DNA of 22,536 nt. Source: JAJFFW01 sp038531315 (GTDB lineage Bacteria > Pseudomonadota > Alphaproteobacteria > Caulobacterales > Parvularculaceae). Numbering within the stretch: position 1 is the first letter of the stretch; every line of letters begins with the position of its first letter. The translations under genes and the position numbers were made by a program. The stretch covers positions 1 through 22,536 of the forward strand of contig JBCBBT010000054.1 in the NCBI GenBank assembly GCA_038531315.1, read 5' to 3'. This document shows positions 1 to 6,317 of this stretch, piece after piece. The notes beneath the pieces are model-generated. The model saw only the letters and a list, made by a program, of their open reading frames with translations. It did no database searches and was not told the DNA's origin.

Positions 1-419
1 AAAAGTTACTTGCGGAAAAAGGCGCCGACACGGAGGAAACCTGGGCGTCGATCCTAGAGCATGAAGGCTCGGTCCAACATCTTGACTGTCTCGAGCAGGA
101 CGAAAAGGACATTTTCAAAACCGCGTTTGAAATCGATCAACGCTGGGTCATTGACCTCGCCGCTGACCGTTCACCCTATATCTGTCAGGGACAATCCGTA
201 AACGTCTTTATCCCCGGCGATGTCGACAAATGGGACCTGCACATGCTGCACTGGACCGCTTGGGAGAAAGGCGTGAAGAGCCTTTACTACTGCCGCTCTA
301 AATCAGTGCAGCGCGCAGCATACGCCGGCGCCGGCGACAAGCCGATCGACGCAGAGATCCAGAAGAACCTCGAAGCCGCCGCAAAGACAGACTATGAAGA
401 GTGTCTTGCTTGTCAGTGA
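1..419 (+). CDS. nrdA: Class I ribonucleoside-diphosphate reductase, alpha subunit (C-terminal part)
   Basis: This is the last ~139 codons of the large catalytic subunit of class I ribonucleotide reductase, which reduces ribonucleoside diphosphates to deoxynucleotides in the cytoplasm. The reading frame starts at base 3 and enters from outside the window. Diagnostic stretches are SVNVFIPGDVDKWDLHMLH and LYYCRSKSVQRA. The adjacent tyrosines in LYYC match the Tyr-Tyr pair that carries the radical between subunits in this family. The protein ends in ECLACQ, a C-terminal CxxC-type pair matching the swinging thiols that are re-reduced by thioredoxin or glutaredoxin. Family membership is secure. 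The subclass is not, because the N-terminal ATP-cone region lies outside the window. The partner nrdB is not downstream here. Confidence 0.93.
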   Translation, partial: KLLAEKGADTEETWASILEHEGSVQHLDCLEQDEKDIFKTAFEIDQRWVIDLAADRSPYICQGQSVNVFIPGDVDKWDLHMLHWTAWEKGVKSLYYCRSKSVQRAAYAGAGDKPIDAEIQKNLEAAAKTDYEECLACQ

Positions 420-434
420 GGTGAGTAAACTGTC

Positions 435-1070
435 ATGAGTGAGCTACTGACATATGCAGCAAGCGTTTTGGCCATTAAATTGCCGGCTTGGATTTTCGCG
501 CCAATAGTTACCTTTTTTATTTTGCTCGTCCACTTACGAAAAAACCAGTTTGAGTCACCAAAACTAAAGCTGCTTTCCGCAACCGGTGACAAACAGGCAC
601 AGCATTTCCGGGACAAAAGTTTATCGACAATAGTTTGGTCTGTCGTCAACGTGCAAATTCAGAACAACGGCAACTACCCTATCTCAATACTCGATTATCG
701 GGTAAACGTTTATGAGACTCTCTTTGGATACATTTTTCGTCGAAGAACCCGAAGCGTCGAAGGAAATGGTTTCTTCTTAGATACGCGTCATGGCAAGCTT
801 GTATCGTGCTCAAGGAACGGGCGACATCCCGTCCCAATTGGCAGCTTCGAAACGAAGCAACTTTCCATCCATGATAAGGGCATTTGGCCTGATCGACGAT
901 GGCGAATCGTTGAATTGGAAATAAAGTACTCTCCTAACACTTTGTTTTCGGGAAAATTGAAATCCAAAATACGGCCTTCCGAACATTCTTATACAGACAA
1001 GCCTTCGCCAATTGCCGAAAATATTCTTGATGCCGCCTTTGCGTTGAAAGCAGCACGCAGAGCGAGTTGA
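435..1070 (+). CDS. Hypothetical membrane-anchored protein, orphan
   Basis: I do not recognise this 211-residue protein. It has one hydrophobic helix near the N-terminus (about residues 12-34), then Arg/Lys residues, which suggests a cytoplasmic C-terminal domain. That domain is mixed and probably beta-rich (for example VVNVQIQNNGNYPISILDYR, resembling an immunoglobulin-like or NEAT-like strand pattern, but not enough for a call). The ATG lies 15 nt after the nrdA stop. A GAGG overlaps that stop, so cotranscription is possible. The upstream GTG at 421 runs into a stop, so 435 is the start. Base and codon use are clearly more AT-rich than in the flanking genes (many aaa, ttt, tta and ata codons), which fits recent acquisition. 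Function unknown. Confidence 0.7.
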   Translation: MSELLTYAASVLAIKLPAWIFAPIVTFFILLVHLRKNQFESPKLKLLSATGDKQAQHFRDKSLSTIVWSVVNVQIQNNGNYPISILDYRVNVYETLFGYIFRRRTRSVEGNGFFLDTRHGKLVSCSRNGRHPVPIGSFETKQLSIHDKGIWPDRRWRIVELEIKYSPNTLFSGKLKSKIRPSEHSYTDKPSPIAENILDAAFALKAARRAS

Positions 1071-1203
1071 GGAGCGATATGCGCCATTCCGTATGCGTTG
1101 CAATGCCCAATGGCGGGTCGAGACCCGCCCTACAGTCCAAATCACCGCTTCAGCGTGTTGCACCTCATGGCGGCGGCGGGGCATGGACCTGCCGCCTGGC
1201 CTG
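1071..1203. other. Intergenic stretch with a short perfect palindrome
   Basis: No gene is seen between the orphan membrane protein and the leader of the next gene. The stretch holds a perfect 8-bp inverted repeat with a 2-nt centre (1112-1129). Everything downstream to 1473 seems to be leader sequence for the gene at 1474. Confidence 0.5.
1112..1129. repeat. REP-like palindrome
   Basis: The arm GGCGGGTC (1112-1119) pairs perfectly with GACCCGCC (1122-1129) around GA. The flanks, aatg before and ctaca after, resemble short dispersed palindromes I know from several proteobacterial genomes. Only one copy is in the window, so its repeat status cannot be shown here. No T-run follows, so it is not a classical terminator. 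Confidence 0.4.
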
Positions 1204-1232
1204 TTGACATTGCCTCAGGGCTCGCCTACGTC
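1204..1232 (+). promoter_or_regulatory. Candidate sigma-70 promoter of the leader ORF and the gene at 1474
   Basis: A perfect -35 TTGACA (1204-1209) is followed, after 17 nt, by a weak -10 TACGTC (1227-1232). The start would be near 1239, giving a leader of about 24 nt before the small ORF at 1263 and about 235 nt before the gene at 1474. The -10 is poor, so confidence is limited. Confidence 0.4.
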
Positions 1233-1262
1233 ACGCCTCCCTTTTTGAACGGAGATACGCTT

Positions 1263-1319
1263 ATGTTTGACAAGAACATGACGCATTCTCCGTCTTGCCG
1301 GTGTGACGCACGCCGGTAA
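1263..1319 (+). CDS. Possible 18-residue leader peptide with two Cys codons
   Basis: A short ORF, MFDKNMTHSPSCRCDARR, has a good ribosome binding site (GGAG at 1251-1254, 8 nt before the ATG). Its two cysteine codons (TGC 1296-1298, TGT 1302-1304) lie in the 5' arm of a strong hairpin (1294-1320), and its stop codon lies in the 3' arm. A translating or stalled ribosome would therefore open or keep that hairpin. This is the layout expected of an attenuation-type leader for the gene at 1474. It could also be a chance ORF; there is no direct evidence that it is expressed. Confidence 0.35.
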   Translation: MFDKNMTHSPSCRCDARR

Positions 1320-1320
1320 G
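1294..1320 (+). promoter_or_regulatory. Strong hairpin in the leader of the gene at 1474
   Basis: The arms 1294-1305 (CTTGCCGGTGTG) and 1309-1320 (CACGCCGGTAAG) form a 12-bp stem with two G-U pairs and a 3-nt loop. No T-run follows directly; the nearest is a short one near 1364-1368. It is better seen as a leader RNA element than as a simple terminator. Confidence 0.45.
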
Positions 1321-1473
1321 GCGTGAGCCCGGAAATTCACCGTCGACACATGCGGCGATTGTTTTTCCTTCATCATTGATATGAAGACTTTCACGGGGCC
1401 GTTGCTGCTATGGGCGCGTATTGCGCGCATCAACGTCAGCATGCGCCGTGTTATTGACAGAGGAGCTCTGATC

Positions 1474-1902
1474 ATGAGTCCTCAAAAATACATTCGTTTT
1501 GTATCGCCGTATCCTTGCCGCTGGATTCCCGGGGCTCAACGCGGCTTTTTCTATCCGGCTTACTGTCTCCGCGACGGCATGCGGCCTCGCGGTGGCGAGG
1601 TTGCGCCTGACTGGCTGCGCGGCGCCATCGGCGATGAAATCGCCTGGTTCTGCGATTATCTCGATGCGCCGGACCGGTTTGGCGTCGTTACTCGCAAGTC
1701 GCCGCGCGCTTATGGCGGCATCTGCTGGTTCCGTGACGACGCGCACACGTTCGTAAGCCACGCCCATGCGCTTGCTGCGCTCATCACTGAAGCGGGCGTA
1801 CCGATCGAGCGTGTTGAAGCGGCGCGTCCGGGAACGATTGTTTTTCGCGACAATCACCAGATCGTAGCCATTCCGCCGCGTGACGGCGTTTATATGAACT
1901 GA
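1474..1902 (+). CDS. Hypothetical protein, 142 residues
   Basis: I do not recognise this family. The start at 1474 has a clear GAGGAG (1461-1466) 7 nt upstream. An in-frame ATG at 1381 has no ribosome binding site and would add low-complexity sequence, so I reject it. The product is soluble, with no signal peptide or membrane helix. It is rich in aromatic residues and arginine and has four cysteines (residues 15, 31, 60 and 84) and several histidines. The C-terminal part has a plausible strand pattern (PGTIVFRDNHQIVAIPP). Codon use matches the surrounding genome, supporting a real gene. It sits alone behind a structured leader, so it may be regulated by attenuation. Confidence 0.65.
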   Translation: MSPQKYIRFVSPYPCRWIPGAQRGFFYPAYCLRDGMRPRGGEVAPDWLRGAIGDEIAWFCDYLDAPDRFGVVTRKSPRAYGGICWFRDDAHTFVSHAHALAALITEAGVPIERVEAARPGTIVFRDNHQIVAIPPRDGVYMN

Positions 1903-1908
1903 CAATGA

Positions 1909-1938
1909 GCCGGCGTCGCCTATCATGGCGTCGCCGGC
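1909..1938 (+). terminator. GC-rich stem-loop downstream of the gene at 1474
   Basis: GCCGGCG-T-CGCC (1909-1920) pairs with GGCG-T-CGCCGGC (1927-1938) around a 6-nt loop, with a single T-T mismatch. It begins six bases after the stop codon. No U-run follows directly, so it may act as a weak or Rho-assisted terminator, or as a 3' stabiliser. Confidence 0.4.
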
Positions 1939-2062
1939 ACGCGCCAGACTTGCAATACAAGAGAAATACCCGAATTTTTTTTCGCCATTCAAATTGAGCT
2001 TATCTGGTGAGCAACCCGTTCGCCATGATAAACTCAATTCGAAGCAACGCCGCAAAAGCCCC

Positions 2063-2428
2063 ATGTTCCGAATTCTCGCCGCCTTAGCCGTTTTAATCGT
2101 CGCCCTGCTTCACGCCGGATTTCTCTACCTCGAGATGGTTTTGTGGACGCAGGAGAGCGGGCGCGCGGTCACCGGATATACGCCGGACTTCGCCGCAGAG
2201 ACCGCTGTCCTCGCCGCCAATCAGGGGCTGTATAACGGCTTTCTTGCCGCTGGGTTGCTCTGGGGGTTGATCGCCGGCAAACGCGACGTCCGGATTTTCT
2301 TTTTGCTCTGTGTGGTGATCGCCGGGCTCTATGGCGCCTGGAGCGCCGCCTCGACAACAATCCTCGCCGTTCAGGCCGCGCCCGGCGCGCTCGCGCTATT
2401 GCTGACGCTCTTCAGTGGACGTCGCTGA
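2063..2428 (+). CDS. DUF1304 family integral membrane protein
   Basis: This 121-residue protein has four hydrophobic segments (about 2-22, 54-70, 76-92 and 97-116). It also has the DUF1304 hallmark LAANQGLYNGFLAAGLLWGL, preceded by a helix of the type HAGFLYLEMVLWT. Members are small inner-membrane proteins of unknown function, usually 115-130 residues, so this one is full length. I chose the ATG at 2063 because the protein then begins directly with the first membrane helix. The longer frame to 1925 would add 46 polar residues not usual for the family. The ribosome binding site is weak. It converges on the minus-strand gene ending at 2432, with three bases between them. Confidence 0.85.
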   Translation: MFRILAALAVLIVALLHAGFLYLEMVLWTQESGRAVTGYTPDFAAETAVLAANQGLYNGFLAAGLLWGLIAGKRDVRIFFLLCVVIAGLYGAWSAASTTILAVQAAPGALALLLTLFSGRR

Positions 2429-2431
2429 CAA

Positions 2432-2644
2432 TCACCGCCGCGGGTAGTCGGCGTCAGGCGCTTCGGCGGCGGCCGTAGCCATTGCAAGAGAGGCATAAAG
2501 GCATTCGTCCGCACCCAGTGCTTCCCGTAATGCCACGCGCATGGTCTCCAAGCCATCGTCCTTGAATTCGTAGACAAAATTCGCAGCGCCGTCTTTGTCA
2601 ACATTGCCGGCGCCCCAAATTGCCATGCCTCCCGTACATGGCAA
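2432..2644 (-). CDS. Small hypothetical protein (possibly frameshifted at its 5' end)
   Basis: This 64-70 residue product is not recognised. It has a sensible acidic, helical sequence (NFVYEFKDDGLETMRVALRE and LYASLAMATAAAEAPDADY). The start is uncertain. TTG at 2644 has GGGAA six bases upstream. ATG at 2626 has GGGAGG only one base away, which is too close. Another minus frame opens with TTG at 2724, overlapping the stop of the gene upstream, and encodes a plausible N-terminus (MTFDNNFYAAVLAAFIFKGE). The two frames may be halves of one gene separated by a single frameshift near 2620-2645. It is the last gene of the minus-strand group. Confidence 0.5.
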   Translation of the reverse strand: MPCTGGMAIWGAGNVDKDGAANFVYEFKDDGLETMRVALREALGADECLYASLAMATAAAEAPDADYPRR

Positions 2645-2720
2645 TGCGGTTCCCGGGAGACCCTTTCGCCCTTAAATATGAAAGCCGCCAAAACCGCGGC
2701 ATAAAAGTTGTTATCGAACG

Positions 2721-3215
2721 TCAATAGGCCGCCGGCTCAGGCGCGTTCCGACGCGGAATGACCGTGAGGATCAGCCCAACAACGCAAACGGCGGAAAGTC
2801 CCCAGTTGATCATCGAGCCCATGGACATCGCGGCGCCGGGATCGGTCGGGGCCGCCTGTATCTCCGTCATCACTTTACGGCCGACTTGTTCAACCGTGAG
2901 CAGAAGAAAAACAAACGGGATCATGGCGCGATAACGAATAAGCGCAATCACGCCGACCGACGCCAGAATGAATAACATGAAACCCCAGGCGTTGCCGAAG
3001 AAAACAATTTCTGAGGCCGCCTCAACGCTAAACGTATCGAGCGGTATGCCGTCCACCTCCTGAAGAATGTCACGGGTCTTTATCGTTGGATTGAAGCCCG
3101 CAACGTTGAAACCCATCAGCAGTTTCAACGTCATTAGCGGCAGGAAAAAAACAAGGCCCAGCCATTGCCCGCGATAGCGGTTGTCGATCTGTTTAGGAAA
3201 CAGAAGGTTCGTCAT
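2721..3215 (-). CDS. Hypothetical four-helix inner-membrane protein
   Basis: This 164-residue protein has predicted helices at about 18-36, 70-92, 95-113 and 134-152. A 33-residue soluble loop (NPTIKTRDILQEVDGIPLD) lies between helices 1 and 2, probably on the periplasmic side. The start at 3215 has AGGGGC 8 nt upstream; the frame runs 16 codons further but without a comparable site. I cannot name a family. The pattern of helices with charged residues (for example LLLTVEQVGRKVM) is not that of a known transporter. It lies 118 nt downstream of the methyltransferase gene and 76 nt before the next small gene, so it may belong to a loose operon with them. Confidence 0.7.
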   Translation of the reverse strand: MTNLLFPKQIDNRYRGQWLGLVFFLPLMTLKLLMGFNVAGFNPTIKTRDILQEVDGIPLDTFSVEAASEIVFFGNAWGFMLFILASVGVIALIRYRAMIPFVFLLLTVEQVGRKVMTEIQAAPTDPGAAMSMGSMINWGLSAVCVVGLILTVIPRRNAPEPAAY

Positions 3216-3333
3216 GGCGCGCCCCTGATCTTGGTTGTTGTTTATGGCGCAGCCTACCATCACAAGGCAGACGCCGCGCCTTCCATCGTCGCTTGAAACC
3301 GTCGCTTGGTCGAAAATCTGCGTCGCAGGATTG

Positions 3334-4218
3334 TTATTCTGGGCGTTGCGGGGGCTCGTTCGTCGGATTGAGCGGATCGAGGCGAAGCCACGTCATCGCC
3401 CGCGCGCGTCCTTCGGAACAAATCAACCACCGGTCGTCGTCGGAGAAGGTTTCCAGCTCGACGAAAGGCGAAAGATCGCGCCCCGTCGCCGTGAGTGTTG
3501 TGATGGCGAAATGCGCGGCAGCGCGCGCTTTCAAAGCCGCAAGGCGCGCGGCGCCGTCGTCGAAAAACCAGTCATGAAGTTCGATGATGATCAGCGATCC
3601 GGAAAACGCGGCGAACACTTCATCTGTAAAAAGATCAAATTCACCGCCCTCGATGTCGACTAACAACACCCCCCGGGCCCGGTCTTTTTCCGAGATATGG
3701 TGATAAAATTCTCTATCCGCATATCCATTTATAGAAATCCTGTTAGCGACGCCATTGAGCGCCGCGGTCTCGGCGATCCGCGCGCGGCCCGCGTCGGAGG
3801 TTTCAAAGCAAATGGCGCGCTCAAAAAGTCCCCCGACAAGTCCGCCTACGGCGTAGTATCCGTCGGCCGCGCCGAGATCGATGAGCAGATCATAAGTTGG
3901 CGAATTCTCGGTCAGGGCGGTGAGGATTTCCTGTTCGTAGAGCCCCAACATCATGCCGGCGCGATCACCCGTCCCCCACCAGGCGCCCGGTGCGAATTTC
4001 AGCCCCTTGAAGGGACCGTAGGCAACCGTTGAGCCAAAGAGCGCCTCAAGGCGGCGCGCAATCGCGATGCGCCGACGGGTCGGGCCGTCTTTGAGCCCGA
4101 TCTTAAAGATTGCATGGCCTACGGACCAACGCAGCGCGCCGACGAGGCCTGCCTCAGCGCGCATGATGGCGAATTTTCTGGTGAATGACTGATTTCGGTA
4201 AAGCTGCGTCACGGTCAC
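3334..4218 (-). CDS. FkbM-type SAM-dependent methyltransferase
   Basis: This 294-residue class I methyltransferase shows motif I as LLIDLGAADGYYAVG (111-125, SAM-binding loop). An acidic residue at the end of strand 2 (ICFETSD, ~137-143) would contact the SAM ribose. The FkbM-like LLVDIEGGEFDLF (185-197) is followed by IIIELHDWF. FkbM proteins mostly O-methylate sugars or polyketide-like substrates; the substrate here is unknown. The basic N-terminal ~60 residues are less conserved. The start is GTG, overlapping the stop of a tiny upstream ORF as GTGA. No good ribosome binding site precedes it, so coupling is possible. The heme-protein gene lies 127 nt upstream on the same strand. Confidence 0.8.
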   Translation of the reverse strand: MTVTQLYRNQSFTRKFAIMRAEAGLVGALRWSVGHAIFKIGLKDGPTRRRIAIARRLEALFGSTVAYGPFKGLKFAPGAWWGTGDRAGMMLGLYEQEILTALTENSPTYDLLIDLGAADGYYAVGGLVGGLFERAICFETSDAGRARIAETAALNGVANRISINGYADREFYHHISEKDRARGVLLVDIEGGEFDLFTDEVFAAFSGSLIIIELHDWFFDDGAARLAALKARAAAHFAITTLTATGRDLSPFVELETFSDDDRWLICSEGRARAMTWLRLDPLNPTNEPPQRPE

Positions 4219-4345
4219 GGTCTTTTTGAATGCGATGGGCCTTGCGAAAGCGCCTCCGGCGTGACTATGGCCTGGCGCCGCATAAAAGAGTCAAGGTCGG
4301 TCAAGTCGAGGGTGGTCAGATTGAGGGCCGCCAAGTCAAGACACG
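4219..4345 (-). promoter_or_regulatory. Gap with TTGAC-containing direct repeats and a tiny ORF
   Basis: Read on the minus strand, 4285-4341 holds imperfect repeats built on TTGAC or CTGAC (about five units spaced 8-18 nt). They are reminiscent of multiple -35 boxes or a repeated operator. One frame is open from here to 4215 and contains a 23-codon ORF (4283-4215) whose TGA overlaps the GTG start of the methyltransferase. That ORF has no visible ribosome binding site. The region may be the methyltransferase promoter or a coupling leader. Confidence 0.3.
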
Positions 4346-5152
4346 TCAGGCCACGGGCGCATCGGCCATCAGCTCGGGTCGCAACGCCGCAAGCCGTGCA
4401 TAAGAGGTCGCGCTCAACGTTGACGCCGGCGTCTGAAAAGTGTGGATCGCAAAGACGATGGCTTTGGTCTGCGGCAGGCGGCGCAGGGTCTGGCGCTCAA
4501 CCCTGATATAGCGCGGCGCACTTACGTCGAAGCGCTTTGCAACGCCTTCTGGCAAGGGTTGGTGCAGGTCTGGGTCGGTGTAGACTAGAAAGTTCGCACG
4601 CATCAGCGGGGTTTCAGGACGGAGATTGGAAAACACGCGCTCAATGCGACCATCAATTTGGTCGGTATAGCGATCAACTGGTCCATGCAGGCTCGCCAGC
4701 GTCCGGCCGATCTTTTCTTTGAGGCGCCAACTCGCCGGAAAACAGACCGCGCCTGCAACAAACCTGTGACGCGCGCCGTCAAACTCGAGAATAGCAAAAT
4801 CCTCCTGAACAAGGCGGGCGGACGTCTCCAGAGGCGCCGTCATATTCAGCAACACCTGCTTGCCGTCGGGGCGCAAGAGTTGATCGCCATCGCGTCGATA
4901 GCCTTCCGCCGGGTTCAATTCTTCGATCAGTATGCGCAGAAGTTCGCCGGCGCTCTCCGCAGACGCGTCGCTTGTCATGAGGACGTCGCCGCGTATCGTT
5001 TCAAGTAAGTGATCGCGATACGCCATTTGTGCAGCGAAAGCGTCATCGACGCATAACCAATCCGCGCACGTAATCGGCTGAAGGCCCGGCAAGACGTCCG
5101 CCCGGGGCTCCATCCACGGTTCGAACGGCAAACAGGACTGCGTGATAGCCAT
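4346..5152 (-). CDS. DUF3445 protein, heme-dependent oxidative N-demethylase (HODM) like
   Basis: This 268-residue protein belongs to the DUF3445 family (PF11927), recognised from RRDGDQLLRPDGKQVL, LLNMTAPLETSARLVQEDFA, FVAGAVCFPASWRLKEKIGR and HGPVDRYTDQI, and the later RANFLVY and RVERQTLRRLPQTKAIVFAI. In the one characterised type, HODM binds heme through a PAS-like fold and oxidatively removes methyl groups from dimethylamine with an electron-transfer partner. Most members, including this one, have no proven substrate. No ferredoxin or reductase subunit gene is adjacent. Length is normal. The ATG at 5152 has GAGG 11 nt upstream. It starts just beyond the rpmA terminator, so it has its own promoter. 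Confidence 0.85.
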   Translation of the reverse strand: MAITQSCLPFEPWMEPRADVLPGLQPITCADWLCVDDAFAAQMAYRDHLLETIRGDVLMTSDASAESAGELLRILIEELNPAEGYRRDGDQLLRPDGKQVLLNMTAPLETSARLVQEDFAILEFDGARHRFVAGAVCFPASWRLKEKIGRTLASLHGPVDRYTDQIDGRIERVFSNLRPETPLMRANFLVYTDPDLHQPLPEGVAKRFDVSAPRYIRVERQTLRRLPQTKAIVFAIHTFQTPASTLSATSYARLAALRPELMADAPVA

Positions 5153-5220
5153 GGCGGGCGCGCCTCAGTGTTCAGGGAACAGGGACGCAACCATACAAGG
5201 CGCGATCCGGCGCGCGCACG

Positions 5221-5244
5221 AAAAAAGGAGGCCGCAGCCTCCTT
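5221..5244 (-). terminator. Rho-independent terminator of the rplU-rpmA operon
   Basis: On the minus strand a perfect 8-bp stem (AAGGAGGC / GCCTCCTT) with a TGCG loop is followed by a run of T (the A-run at 5221-5226). It lies about 40 nt after the rpmA stop and isolates the ribosomal operon from the DUF3445 gene in the same direction. Confidence 0.9.
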
Positions 5245-5285
5245 CAATCCGTGCCATAATCACCATCAAGCGAAAAGCCAGCGGG

Positions 5286-5543
5286 CTAAGCGTCCGCTTC
5301 GACCGAGACGTATTGGCGTTTGTCTTTCTTGGTCGCAAACTTTACGCGTCCCTCGCTCAGTGCGAACAAGGTGTGGTCTTTGCCCATGCCGACATTGGGG
5401 CCGGGGTGAAATTTCGTGCCGCGCTGGCGGACGATGATGTTGCCAGGGACAACATGTTCGTCGCCAAACTTTTTCACGCCAAGACGGCGTCCGGCGGAAT
5501 CGCGACCGTTGCGGGATGAACCGCCTGCTTTTTTATGCGCCAT
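5286..5543 (-). CDS. rpmA: 50S ribosomal protein L27
   Basis: The 85-residue sequence is a full-length bacterial L27, with MAHKKAGGSSRNGRDSAGRR at the N-terminus and RQRGTKFHPGPNVGMGKDHT in the core. L27 sits at the peptidyl-transferase centre of the large subunit and its N-terminal tail reaches the P-site tRNA. There is no cleavable N-terminal extension of the Firmicutes kind. AAGGAG precedes the ATG. It is 26 nt downstream of rplU, the universal rplU-rpmA order, and is followed by a strong terminator. Confidence 0.98.
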   Translation of the reverse strand: MAHKKAGGSSRNGRDSAGRRLGVKKFGDEHVVPGNIIVRQRGTKFHPGPNVGMGKDHTLFALSEGRVKFATKKDKRQYVSVEADA

Positions 5544-5569
5544 CGTTCAAGTCTCCTTGCGAGGCCGGC

Positions 5570-6166
5570 TTAGTTATCTTCGCCGGCGGCGAGTTTCTTC
5601 GCCTGTTCAATCCAGTTTTCACGTTCGATGCGCCCTTTGAAAGAGAGCTTCTCATCAAACTCTTCGATTTCCGCGGGGCCCCAGCTTGCGATTTGCGCAA
5701 ATGTGGTCACGCCGTTTTCATGGAGCTTTTTTTCGAGCGCCGGACCGACGCCAGACAGCTTTTTCAAATCGTCCGCGCCGCCAGCGACCGCAGCGACCGG
5801 CTCTTTTTTATCGCTCTTCGGCGCCGCCTTCTTGGCTGCCGCCGGCTTCGCGCCGCCGGTCAGGATATCGGTGACTTTGAGCACCGTAAGATTTTGGCGA
5901 TGGCCTTTCTTGCGGCGGTAATTCTGTCGGCGACGCTTTTTGAAAATGACAATTTTCTTGGCGCGCGCCTGTTCGAGGATTTCGCCGGCCACCGAAGCGC
6001 CGTTCACATTGGGCGCGCCGACGGTGACGTTGTCGCCCTCGCCCACCATCAGCACGTCGTCGAGCGTGATGGTGTCGCCAGCTTCACCGGGAAGGCGTTC
6101 AATTTTGATAATGTCGTCTTTGGCAACGCGATATTGCTTGCCGCCAGTCTTTACGACTGCATACAT
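5570..6166 (-). CDS. rplU: 50S ribosomal protein L21 with C-terminal helix-hairpin-helix extension
   Basis: Residues 1-~103 are a standard L21 (MYAVVKTGGKQYRVAKDD at the start, FKKRRRQNYRRKKGHRQ and TVLKVTDI later), a 23S rRNA-binding protein of the large subunit. An Ala/Lys/Pro linker (~104-130) leads to residues ~131-195, with DDLKKLSGVGPALEKKL and DEKLSFKGRIERENWIEQA. This is a helix-hairpin-helix domain of the type found appended to L21 in many alphaproteobacteria, and otherwise seen in NuoE- or DisA-like contexts. Total length is 198, against ~103 in E. coli. The start at 6166 has AGGAG 8 nt upstream; the longer frame to 6319 is rejected. A promoter lies at 6252-6280. Confidence 0.96.
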   Translation of the reverse strand: MYAVVKTGGKQYRVAKDDIIKIERLPGEAGDTITLDDVLMVGEGDNVTVGAPNVNGASVAGEILEQARAKKIVIFKKRRRQNYRRKKGHRQNLTVLKVTDILTGGAKPAAAKKAAPKSDKKEPVAAVAGGADDLKKLSGVGPALEKKLHENGVTTFAQIASWGPAEIEEFDEKLSFKGRIERENWIEQAKKLAAGEDN

Positions 6167-6251
6167 GGTCGATCTCCTGATGGCGCGCGATGACGCCGAT
6201 GGGTCCTTTTTCGCCCCGGTTTCTGTCGCCCGGTTTTCAAAGTAAGCGCGG

Positions 6252-6280
6252 GTGATAGCCGCCAGGGCTGGCGTCGTCAA
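6252..6280 (-). promoter_or_regulatory. Candidate promoter of rplU-rpmA
   Basis: On the minus strand, -35 TTGACG (6280-6275) is followed after 17 nt by -10 TATCAC (6257-6252). The start would be near 6245, with a leader of about 80 nt. It lies in the divergent gap between rplU and the isomerase gene. Confidence 0.55.
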
Positions 6281-6317
6281 GGCGAATACGGGATATTCAG
6301 GCCCGGAGGCCGATCCC

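Noticed and set aside
1294..1320. Mini-ykkC-like or other known riboswitch
   Set aside because: The loop is ACG and only one such hairpin is present; no second matching hairpin or downstream transporter gene.
1381..1902. Longer version of the small gene starting at 1381
   Set aside because: No ribosome binding site at 1381, and the added residues look non-coding; GAGGAG supports 1474.
5221..5244. Terminator for plus-strand transcription
   Set aside because: The T-run exists only on the minus strand.
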